Assembly (NCBI GenBank): GCA_934481505.1
Contig: CAKSPP010000102.1
Location: forward strand, 1-5,437
Origin: an uncultured Eubacteriales bacterium
GTDB taxonomy: Bacteria; Bacillota; Clostridia; Oscillospirales; UBA644
DNA length: 5,437 nt
Direction of reading: 5' to 3'
Shown here: in pieces, positions 1-5,437 of the stretch
Numbering within the stretch: position 1 is the first letter of the stretch
Layout: each line of letters begins with the position of its first letter
Made by a program: the position numbers and the translations under genes
Notes under the pieces: model-generated
Databases searched by the model: none
Told to the model about the DNA's origin: nothing
The model's input: only the letters and a program-made list of their open reading frames with translations

Positions 1-2
1 CC

Positions 3-1571
3 GCCGATATCGGAGGGCTTTGGGACAATTTTTGTTCGATATTCGTATCGTTCTTCAATTTTGTCATAAACCTCTTCAATTTCGGTGCGAGAGTAGACAA
101 CATAAAGAAGTTTGCTTCGGAATTTTCGACGGTTGACTGGATATTCGTTATCATAGTCGAAATTTTGCTGCTTGCCCTTATCGTAACGATAGTAATTCTT
201 CTCGTCAAACTTCTGCGGAAAGCTTTCCGTTTCAGAATTCCCGTCAAGAAATACGACGAAATGGCAAAGCAGGTCAAAAATCTGCAAAGAGACCTTATTC
301 GTGCAAATTACGAAAAAGACAAGCTCCTTGCTCTCAAAGTCGCCGACCTCGGAATTTCTCCGGAGCAGGCGTCCGAAGAACTTTTCAAGTCGCTTTACGA
401 CGAAAACGGAAACGCCATCGACCCCGAGCTTTCGCAGCTTGAAAATCCGAACAGGAATACGATGTCTTCTCCTTGCATAAATCCTGCCGACAGCAGATTT
501 TTCAGGCTTACGGCGGTTGATAACTTCTATAAGACCGAGTATAAAAAACCCGAATACGATAACGAAATAAGTCTTTCCGATTTCTGCGAGCATTTCAGAA
601 ATTTCGCGGCGGCGGAACTCGGACTTTTCTACGATATCAATATGATACGTTATTTTATCTCCGCTTTCGGAGCGACCCGTATCGTCATTTTGCAGGGTAT
701 TTCCGGTACAGGTAAGACCTCTCTTCCGTATGCTTTCGGAAAGTTCGTCAACAGAGACGCAACCGTTGTTTCCGTTCAGCCTGCATGGAGAGAAAGAACC
801 GAACTTTACGGCTATTTCAACGAATTCACCAAAAAATATACCGAGACCGACTTTTTGCGTTCGGTATACGAATCGAACTTCTTCAGAGACCCGAACATAA
901 TAATCCTCGACGAAATGAACATCGCGAGAGTCGAGTATTATTTCGCGGAAATGCTGTCGATCCTCGAAATGCCGCTGCAGAGCGAATGGCAGATAGACGT
1001 CGTCGCCGCAATGTGGGATAACGACCCCTGCCTTATTAAAAACGGCAAAATCCATATCCCGAACAACAACTGGTTCGTCGGAACGATAAATAACGACGAC
1101 TCGACCTTTGCAGTCGCCGACAAGGTTTACGACCGTGCTATCCCCATCGACCTTGACAGCAGGGCGGAGGCTTTTGACGCGCCCCATACCCCGACGACGC
1201 ATATTTCGACCGACCACCTGAACGCTCTCTTTGACGAGGCGAAGGAAAAATATTCCGTTTCCGCGGATCTCTTAAAGAAACTTGAGACGATGAACTCTTA
1301 CCTTATCAAGAATTTCCGTCTTGCGTTCGGTAACCGTGTCATGAAACAGCTTCGCGATTACGTCCCGTGCTTTATAGCCTGCGGCGGAACCGAAATCGAG
1401 GCGGTCGACTTTATCGTCGCCAAGAAAGTTCTGCGTAAGTTTGAGTCTCTGTCTCTCGGATTTATGAAGGACGAACTCACCAAATTCAACACCTTCCTTG
1501 ATAAGACTTTCGGCAAGAACACCATGAAGATCTGCAAGGAATATGTCGATTACTTAAAGAAAACCAACTGA
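3..1571 (+). CDS. Membrane-anchored McrB-like AAA+ ATPase (5' end outside window)
   Basis: The frame is open from the left edge with no in-frame ATG or GTG before position 165, so 522 C-terminal residues are visible (numbered here from the codon at 3). A TTG at 165 would cut a transmembrane helix in half and has no ribosome binding site, so it is not the start. Residues 10-28 are hydrophobic or amphipathic. Residues 46-68 form a strong membrane helix followed by a Lys/Arg-rich stretch, placing the rest in the cytosol. Residues about 84-114 look like a short coiled coil. The AAA+ core follows: Walker A GISGTGKTS at 232-240, a McrB-style SVQPAW...RTELYGYFN segment at 257-273, Walker B IIILDE plus MNIARVEYYFAEML at 299-317, and GTINNDDS at 360-367, which contains the NxxD signature of McrB proteins. 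Arg378 (DRA) is a candidate arginine finger. Family knowledge: McrB cores hydrolyse GTP or ATP as hexameric rings and are stimulated by a partner protein. No DNA-recognition domain is visible. Substrate and function are unknown. Confidence 0.88.
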   Translation, partial: ADIGGLWDNFCSIFVSFFNFVINLFNFGARVDNIKKFASEFSTVDWIFVIIVEILLLALIVTIVILLVKLLRKAFRFRIPVKKYDEMAKQVKNLQRDLIRANYEKDKLLALKVADLGISPEQASEELFKSLYDENGNAIDPELSQLENPNRNTMSSPCINPADSRFFRLTAVDNFYKTEYKKPEYDNEISLSDFCEHFRNFAAAELGLFYDINMIRYFISAFGATRIVILQGISGTGKTSLPYAFGKFVNRDATVVSVQPAWRERTELYGYFNEFTKKYTETDFLRSVYESNFFRDPNIIILDEMNIARVEYYFAEMLSILEMPLQSEWQIDVVAAMWDNDPCLIKNGKIHIPNNNWFVGTINNDDSTFAVADKVYDRAIPIDLDSRAEAFDAPHTPTTHISTDHLNALFDEAKEKYSVSADLLKKLETMNSYLIKNFRLAFGNRVMKQLRDYVPCFIACGGTEIEAVDFIVAKKVLRKFESLSLGFMKDELTKFNTFLDKTFGKNTMKICKEYVDYLKKTN

Positions 1572-1583
1572 TTAAGTTAATCA
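1569..1583. repeat. 15-base palindrome at the gene 1/gene 2 junction
   Basis: TGATTAA-G-TTAATCA is a perfect inverted repeat with 7-base arms around a single centre base. It starts on the stop codon of the ATPase gene and ends just before the Shine-Dalgarno sequence of the next gene. As RNA it could form only a weak 5-bp stem with a 5-base loop. It has no T tract, so it is not a terminator. It could be an operator-like site or chance in an AT-rich gap. Confidence 0.4.
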
Positions 1584-1585
1584 AA

Positions 1586-1590
1586 AGGAG
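1586..1590 (+). promoter_or_regulatory. Ribosome binding site of the coiled-coil gene
   Basis: AGGAG lies 6 bases before the ATG at 1597. It is a near-consensus Shine-Dalgarno at good spacing and fixes the start of the 617-residue protein. Confidence 0.85.
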
Positions 1591-1596
1591 CCTTAA

Positions 1597-3450
1597 ATGC
1601 CCTCGAAAAGCGAAGAAAAAACCGTTAAAAACGGAAAAATCTCTTCTATTGACCCGATTTATAAAAAATATACGAAGAGCATAATCCGTTCCCTTGCGTC
1701 AACCGAGTTCTACGAATTCTTTATGGATATGATTTCCCATGCGGAAAACAGCTTTCAGTTTTCCAACCGTAAAGTCGTAAAGTCGGTCGATGTCGTATGG
1801 GTCGACGCGGTCGAATCGGCACTTAAAGCTCTCCAACATATAATTGAAAGCCCCCGTAATATCATCAGGGAAGAAGAAATAATCGTCAACATCGCGAACG
1901 CGAAAAAAACGAACAGCGATGTTGTCCGCCACCTTTCCCAGCACGGTTCCCTTATCGAGGATTTCGACTATAAAACGGGGGATGTCCGTCCGTCGAAAGT
2001 CATGCAGAAACTTCGCGACGACTCTTCGGATATCTATGAAAACCGACTTGTTTTCACGACCCTTGAAAACGCCTACCACTTCGTAAAAATCCGTTACGAC
2101 GCGATTTTTGAAGTTATGGGCGACGAATTCGGGGCTCATCTCAAAATGCAGTCGGATATGGAATCCGCCTCCGAAACCGTCCATATGAATATGAATCTGC
2201 ATATCAAGGAAAAAGAGGGAATTCTTGAAACCGACGAAAAGAACGGAAATGTTTTTTCGAGAATTTCAAGAATTTACCGCGTCCTTGCAATGTTTATGAA
2301 TACGCCTTTTGCAAAAGAGCTTTCAAAAGCTCCGAGAGTAAAGGGAAATGTCGTAAAGACAAACGTCTTGAAAAAGAACCCCGATTATAAAGTCGCGGTC
2401 GTCCTTTACGACTTTCTGCGTAAATATAACGACGTCGGCTACGCCATAAGCGTCGTCGAACAGAACCCCGTGATTTCCGATACGTTCCAGAGGGATATCT
2501 ACCACGGAATTATGTATAATTACATCATTCTGAAAGGATATCTCGAAGACGCCGAAGACAGAAAACTTCCGGCTCCGATGCGTGAAAAGAAAAAGACGAT
2601 AAAACCGAAGTTTATCCGCGAAATCGTCGAAGAACTTACCGAAGATTACGACCTGCCGGACGTCGAAATAAGAAAAGTTCTTATCGAAGAACTCACCAAA
2701 GAACAACTTATGAAAGAAGAGGCAGAGGAACGCCGCCGTCTCGTCGAGGAACAGGCTCGCCGCAAGAAAGAAGAAGCGGAAAAACTCCGCCTTGAAAAAG
2801 AAGCCGAAAAAGAAAAACTCCGCCGCGAAAAAGAGGCTGAAAAAGAAAGAATCAGACAGGAAAAAGAAGCCGAGGCGGAAAGACTCAAAAAAGAAAGAAT
2901 TGAAAGAGAAGCGGAAGACAGACGCCGCTCGTCGATTTTCAAAAAAGAACTTCAACTGTTTAACGATAATTTCGAAAAACGCCTTGAAGAAAGGGAAGCC
3001 GCCGAAAAGAAAAAACTTGCCCTCGAAGAAAAACGCAGAAAAGAAGAAGAGGCGGCAAGGCTTCTTGCCGAAGCCGAAGAAAGACGGAAAGAAGAAAAAC
3101 TCCGTCTTGAAAAGAAAAAGCAGGAAGAAAAGGAAAAACTGCTTTTCGAAAAGAGAGCGGCGGAAGAAGCCGCAAAACGCGAAAAACGCCGCATAGAAGA
3201 AGAAAAACGGCTCGAAAAACTCAAAGAAGAGGCTGAAAAGAAAGCCGCCGAAGAAAAACGCGAAAGGGAAGAAGCCGAAAAAGCCCTTTCCGCATATTCC
3301 GACGAACTTGCAGCTTTCTCCGTCGATATTTTAAGACGGCTTGACGAAAGAAAAACCCTCGAAAACGAAAGGCGGCTCGAAGAAGAACGCCTCGAAGAAG
3401 AACGCAGACTCCGCAGAGAACGGAAAATGATAGAAGCGGCAAGAAAATAA
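1597..3450 (+). CDS. Coiled-coil protein with DUF2357-like N-terminal half
   Basis: This 617-residue protein begins 25 bases after the McrB-like gene and has a clear AGGAG site. It has no signal peptide or membrane helix, so it is probably cytosolic. Residues about 15-325 look globular. They include DIYENRLVFTTLENAY at 145-160 and NPDYKVAVVLYDFLRKY at 261-277, which recall the YENRFV region and following helix of DUF2357 proteins, often partners of McrB-type ATPases. That match is from memory and tentative. Residues about 366-617 are almost entirely Glu, Lys, Arg and Ala with spaced Leu, typical of a long single alpha helix or coiled coil. This stretch contains an 11-residue tandem repeat (397-440) and two copies of a 19-residue motif (448-466, 567-585). 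No PD-(D/E)XK nuclease motif is visible after the N-terminal half, unlike McrC-type partners. A plausible role is a scaffold or adaptor for the ATPase. Automated names such as TolA-like would reflect composition only. Confidence 0.85.
   Translation: MPSKSEEKTVKNGKISSIDPIYKKYTKSIIRSLASTEFYEFFMDMISHAENSFQFSNRKVVKSVDVVWVDAVESALKALQHIIESPRNIIREEEIIVNIANAKKTNSDVVRHLSQHGSLIEDFDYKTGDVRPSKVMQKLRDDSSDIYENRLVFTTLENAYHFVKIRYDAIFEVMGDEFGAHLKMQSDMESASETVHMNMNLHIKEKEGILETDEKNGNVFSRISRIYRVLAMFMNTPFAKELSKAPRVKGNVVKTNVLKKNPDYKVAVVLYDFLRKYNDVGYAISVVEQNPVISDTFQRDIYHGIMYNYIILKGYLEDAEDRKLPAPMREKKKTIKPKFIREIVEELTEDYDLPDVEIRKVLIEELTKEQLMKEEAEERRRLVEEQARRKKEEAEKLRLEKEAEKEKLRREKEAEKERIRQEKEAEAERLKKERIEREAEDRRRSSIFKKELQLFNDNFEKRLEEREAAEKKKLALEEKRRKEEEAARLLAEAEERRKEEKLRLEKKKQEEKEKLLFEKRAAEEAAKREKRRIEEEKRLEKLKEEAEKKAAEEKREREEAEKALSAYSDELAAFSVDILRRLDERKTLENERRLEEERLEEERRLRRERKMIEAARK
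2785..2916 (+). repeat. 33-base tandem repeat (11-residue units) in the charged helix
   Basis: Three consecutive 33-base units (2785-2817, 2818-2850, 2851-2883) encode LRLEKEAEKEK, LRREKEAEKER and IRQEKEAEAER. A degenerate fourth (2884-2916) encodes LKKERIEREAE. Each unit starts with Leu or Ile, and the first three share EKEAE. An 11-residue period is a hendecad, which in known coiled coils gives a nearly straight or slightly right-handed supercoil rather than the usual heptad twist. Confidence 0.8.
2938..2994 (+). repeat. 19-residue motif, copy 1
   Basis: Residues 448-466 of the coiled-coil protein read FKKELQLFNDNFEKRLEER. With copy 2 at 3295-3351 they share the pattern (F/Y)xxELxxFxxxxx(K/R)RL(E/D)ER. 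The segment has aromatic and non-charged residues, which are otherwise scarce in this part of the protein. The DNA of the two copies is well diverged, so the similarity is seen mainly in protein. Confidence 0.65.
3295..3351 (+). repeat. 19-residue motif, copy 2
   Basis: Residues 567-585 read YSDELAAFSVDILRRLDER and match copy 1 in register without gaps, 119 residues downstream. The motif again sits between charged helical stretches and is followed by the last 32 residues of the protein. Confidence 0.65.
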
Positions 3451-3452
3451 CG

Positions 3453-3460
3453 AAAGGCGG
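3453..3460 (+). promoter_or_regulatory. Ribosome binding site of the surface-protein gene
   Basis: AAAGGCGG lies 8 bases before the ATG at 3469, in the 18-base gap after the coiled-coil gene. It is a moderate Shine-Dalgarno. It favours 3469 over the in-frame ATG at 3478 (residue 4), for which the spacing would be 17 bases. Confidence 0.65.
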
Positions 3461-3468
3461 TAAAAAGT

Positions 3469-3546
3469 ATGAAGAGAATGAAACTTGTTTCGGCTCTCGT
3501 CATATTTTTGATTTCCGTTTTAATGCTCGTTATGGCAACTTACGCG
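3469..3546 (+). other. SipW-type signal peptide
   Basis: Residues 1-26 comprise a basic start, a hydrophobic core and a probable cleavage after Ala26 (ATYA|W, small residues at -1 and -3). The exact cut is inferred from the TasA pattern, in which the enzyme also cleaves next to aromatic residues. Confidence 0.65.
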
Positions 3547-4815
3547 TGGATGACCATTTCCGGAACTCCCGAAATCGCGGGAATTGCCGTAAATATCGGC
3601 GGCTCGAATACCATTAAAATAGCCGCCGACATAACCTATGAAAAGGACGGCAATATCCTGCATTATCCGTCGTATTTTGTCGATAAAATAAACTTTGCCG
3701 ACCTTAAAAATTATTCCTATCTCAAGAATATCGTGGGTTTGTCGCCCTATTCGACAGCCGACGGCATAAACTGGTTTTCAGCCGCCTATTCCGACGGCAA
3801 AAACGGGACTTCGGGAAGCCTTCTTTCTCCCGAAATGTTCGTCCGCGATTCAACCCTTAAATTTGCAAATTCCGAAACCGTTCCGTCTGACGGAAGTGTT
3901 TCCGGTTGTTATGTTTATCTTGATTTCTGGCTCGTTTCTCCGACCGATAACTGCAAAGTCCGCGTTTCCGCAGGAGATGCTGTCGGCGGCAGCTTCGTTT
4001 CCGAACTTCCGCAGGTCGAAAAGTCGGGGGATAAATATTCCCTCAAAGACCCAGAAAACGAAATTTCGGCGGCGGCAAGAGTCGGTTTTCTCGTAAATAA
4101 CGAAACGGTCGATAACGGTTCTCTCGAAGATTATATAAAATCTCAGGCTTACGATTCGGTTTACCATAAACTTTACGGTATATATCAGGAAAAAGGCGAA
4201 AGCTATTTCAGAAATTCGAATTTCACCATTTACGAACCGAACGCCACTTTCCACACTTCAAAACTTTCAAATGTCCTTACCGAAAAAGGTATTGCCGCGG
4301 AAACCGCAAAGGACGGTGAATATACGGTGACAAGTCCCGTCGCTCTTGACGGTGCGGAAGTTTACCTTGCCGATATTTCCGACAGACTTACCGTTCAGCT
4401 GCCGTCGTCTTTCAATCCGACGTCCGACGGCTCCGACCTTCTTATAAAACAGATTTTCAGTGCTTACAGCCTCGGTATAAAAGATAAAAACGCGACCGAA
4501 GACGAGCTTTTTGACGATTTCTACGGAAACTATCTCCAATATCAGCTTTCTTCCTATATTTCGAGCGGAAAGTTCGTTAAAAACGCGTCCGACCTCTATT
4601 CCGCCGCGGTGAACGGCAAAGTTTCTTCGGAAAATGTCGAAAAAGTCGCGACCGCAGGAGCTGCGGATAACGCCGTTATTGTAACGCTTGAAAGAAATGT
4701 TCCGCAGAGAGTCAGAATGTATATCTGGCTTGAAGGACAGGACGGCGACTGCGTAAATTCGGTTGCCGGAAAAAATATAGCTATCAATCTTGAACTTGCC
4801 GGGAGCAATGGTTAA
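3469..4815 (+). CDS. Secreted/surface protein with SipW-type signal peptide
   Basis: The protein has 448 residues. Its N-terminus has the TasA/CalY-type export signal: basic MKRMK, a long hydrophobic core (residues 6-22) and MATYAWMTISGTPEIAGI, the ATYAW-plus-Thr/Ser signature of substrates cut by SipW-like signal peptidases. The mature part (about 420 residues) is rich in Ser, Asn, Asp, Tyr and Gly and looks like a beta-rich extracellular protein. There is no LPXTG anchor, no lipobox and no C-terminal membrane helix. The C-terminus has RVRMYIWLEGQDGDCVNSV (415-433) followed by a final strand. An IWLEGQD-D/E-C motif near the end occurs, as I recall, in many clostridial proteins with this signal type. 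Cysteines are at 147, 162 and 428. The downstream signal-peptidase gene, 3 bases away, is the likely processing enzyme. By analogy with TasA it could be a filament or matrix subunit, but the sequence does not show polymerisation. Confidence 0.85.
   Translation: MKRMKLVSALVIFLISVLMLVMATYAWMTISGTPEIAGIAVNIGGSNTIKIAADITYEKDGNILHYPSYFVDKINFADLKNYSYLKNIVGLSPYSTADGINWFSAAYSDGKNGTSGSLLSPEMFVRDSTLKFANSETVPSDGSVSGCYVYLDFWLVSPTDNCKVRVSAGDAVGGSFVSELPQVEKSGDKYSLKDPENEISAAARVGFLVNNETVDNGSLEDYIKSQAYDSVYHKLYGIYQEKGESYFRNSNFTIYEPNATFHTSKLSNVLTEKGIAAETAKDGEYTVTSPVALDGAEVYLADISDRLTVQLPSSFNPTSDGSDLLIKQIFSAYSLGIKDKNATEDELFDDFYGNYLQYQLSSYISSGKFVKNASDLYSAAVNGKVSSENVEKVATAGAADNAVIVTLERNVPQRVRMYIWLEGQDGDCVNSVAGKNIAINLELAGSNG
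4801..4805 (+). promoter_or_regulatory. Weak, distant ribosome binding site; coupled start
   Basis: GGGAG, inside the last codons of the surface-protein gene, is the only Shine-Dalgarno-like run before the ATG at 4819. The 13-base spacing is long. Because the upstream stop codon (4813-4815) is only 3 bases before the ATG, translation of the peptidase is probably coupled to that of its substrate, keeping peptidase levels tied to it. Confidence 0.4.
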
Positions 4816-4818
4816 ACA

Positions 4819-5437
4819 ATGGATACAACTGACACTCAGATTTCGGATAAATCACGGCGAAAAGGCAAAAAAGTCGGAAATATAATTTCCTCTGCGGTGC
4901 TTACCGTTGCCGTTCTTTTCTGCTTTTACGTTCTTATTCAGGTCTCCGTCAAAGGATATGTCTCCGTCGGGGGATACAGCCTTTTCCGGGTCGTTACCGG
5001 AAGTATGGAGCCGACGATAAGCACGGGTTCTCTTATAATTTCCAAAAGCGAGGATATAACCAAAATCGAAGAGGGCGATATCGTCTGCTTCCGTTCAAAA
5101 GATCCTGCTCTTTTCGGAAATATCATAACCCACCGCGTCGTCGCCGTCGGATACGGAGACAACGGCACGGTTTTAAGAACCCAAGGTGACGCAAATATAA
5201 CAGCGGATACACAACTTGTCGATAAAGGCAACTTTATCGGAAAAACAGTATGGTATTCATCGGAGGGGAACTTTATGGCAGTTTTACTATCGGTCCTTAC
5301 GGATAAGGTCGGCTTTTTTACGATTATAATGATACCCGTCATTCTTATTGTGACGCTCATTATTAACGAAAATATAAAGAAGATTAAAAAAGAAGTTTCC
5401 AAAGTTAAAGAGGAAGCCGATCGGCAAAAAACCGAAG
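4819..5437 (+). CDS. sipW: SipW-like signal peptidase I (3' end outside window)
   Basis: The frame is open from ATG 4819 to the right edge, giving 206 residues. It is a membrane-bound serine protease that removes signal peptides outside the membrane. A basic N-terminus (KSRRKGKK) precedes membrane helix 1 (about 22-44). The catalytic region has VVTGSMEPTI with Ser62, the nucleophile, GSLIISK at 70-76, GDIVCFR at 86-92, THRVV with His105 as the general base in place of the Lys of standard bacterial enzymes, and QGDAN with Asp124. Ser/His/Asp is the S26B pattern of SipW, archaeal and ER signal peptidases. A second membrane helix (about 165-183) returns the chain to the cytosol, where a charged tail (NIKKIKKEVSKVKEEADRQ...) continues to the edge and looks helical. 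At 206 residues and unfinished it is already longer than Bacillus SipW (about 190). The protein encoded immediately upstream is the obvious substrate. Confidence 0.93.
   Translation, partial: MDTTDTQISDKSRRKGKKVGNIISSAVLTVAVLFCFYVLIQVSVKGYVSVGGYSLFRVVTGSMEPTISTGSLIISKSEDITKIEEGDIVCFRSKDPALFGNIITHRVVAVGYGDNGTVLRTQGDANITADTQLVDKGNFIGKTVWYSSEGNFMAVLLSVLTDKVGFFTIIMIPVILIVTLIINENIKKIKKEVSKVKEEADRQKTE

Noticed and set aside
165..167. TTG as the start codon of the ATPase gene
   Set aside because: It falls in the middle of a membrane helix, has no Shine-Dalgarno, and the frame is open to the left edge with plausible protein sequence, so the gene begins outside the window.
2323..2955. Minus-strand reading frame of 210 codons opposite the coiled-coil gene
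   Set aside because: Its Phe-rich product is the mirror of Glu/Lys-rich codons (GAA/AAA read as TTC/TTT), and the plus-strand gene is complete with a good ribosome binding site.
2792..3196. Plus-strand Lys-rich frame of 134 codons inside the coiled-coil gene
   Set aside because: It is a frame-shifted reading of the same repetitive GAA/AAA-rich DNA.
2785..3290. Repetitive DNA as a possible CRISPR or non-coding repeat array
   Set aside because: The repeats are in frame, contiguous without spacers, and explained by the helical protein they encode.
3..3450. A standard McrBC restriction system
   Set aside because: The ATPase core fits McrB, but there is a membrane helix, no visible DNA-recognition domain, and the second protein lacks a visible nuclease motif.
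3451..3468. A promoter or terminator before the surface-protein gene
   Set aside because: The 18-base gap holds only the ribosome binding site, with no hairpin plus T tract and no room for a promoter; one inside the upstream gene cannot be excluded but none was recognised.
2952..3503. Minus-strand Ser/Arg/Phe-rich frame of 183 codons
   Set aside because: It is a low-complexity shadow of the charged helix, crosses the junction with the next gene, and has no independent support.
4938..5402. Minus-strand frame of 154 codons opposite the signal peptidase
   Set aside because: The plus strand carries the clear Ser62/His105/Asp124 peptidase motifs over the same stretch.

Overview
The window holds four closely packed genes, all on the + strand and all probably in one operon. 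The gaps are 25, 18 and 3 bases, with no terminator or promoter visible between them. The outer two genes run off the window edges. Mid-range GC by eye, AGGAG-type ribosome binding sites and a SipW-type secretion pair suggest a Gram-positive bacterium of the Clostridia type. This placement is inferred from style, not from a marker gene.

Layout: (1) positions 3-1571, the 3' part of a gene for a membrane-anchored AAA+ ATPase whose core is strikingly McrB-like; (2) 1597-3450, a 617-residue protein with a folded N-terminal half, tentatively DUF2357-like (a family often found beside McrB-type ATPases), followed by about 250 residues of Glu/Lys/Arg-rich helix; (3) 3469-4815, a secreted or surface protein with a SipW/TasA-type signal peptide and a C-terminal IWLEGQD motif; (4) 4819 to the right edge, a SipW-like (ER-type, Ser/His) signal peptidase with an added basic, helical cytosolic tail.

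Genes 3 and 4 make sense as an exported protein and its dedicated signal peptidase, as in tapA-sipW-tasA of Bacillus. Genes 1 and 2 resemble a McrB/partner pair, but the ATPase carries a transmembrane anchor where restriction systems carry a DNA-reading domain, and the partner ends in coiled coil where a nuclease would be expected. The most economical reading is an undescribed envelope machine: a cytosolic AAA+ ring tethered to the membrane, working through a long helical adaptor on the export, processing or assembly of a surface protein. A defence role (McrBC-like or coiled-coil McrB variants) is the main alternative. Neither is proven by the sequence.

The coiled-coil gene also has internal structure worth noting: a 33-base (11-residue) tandem repeat and two copies of a 19-residue motif, 119 residues apart, that interrupt the charged helix. 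There is no RNA gene, CRISPR array or insertion sequence, and no gene-free stretch longer than 25 bases.
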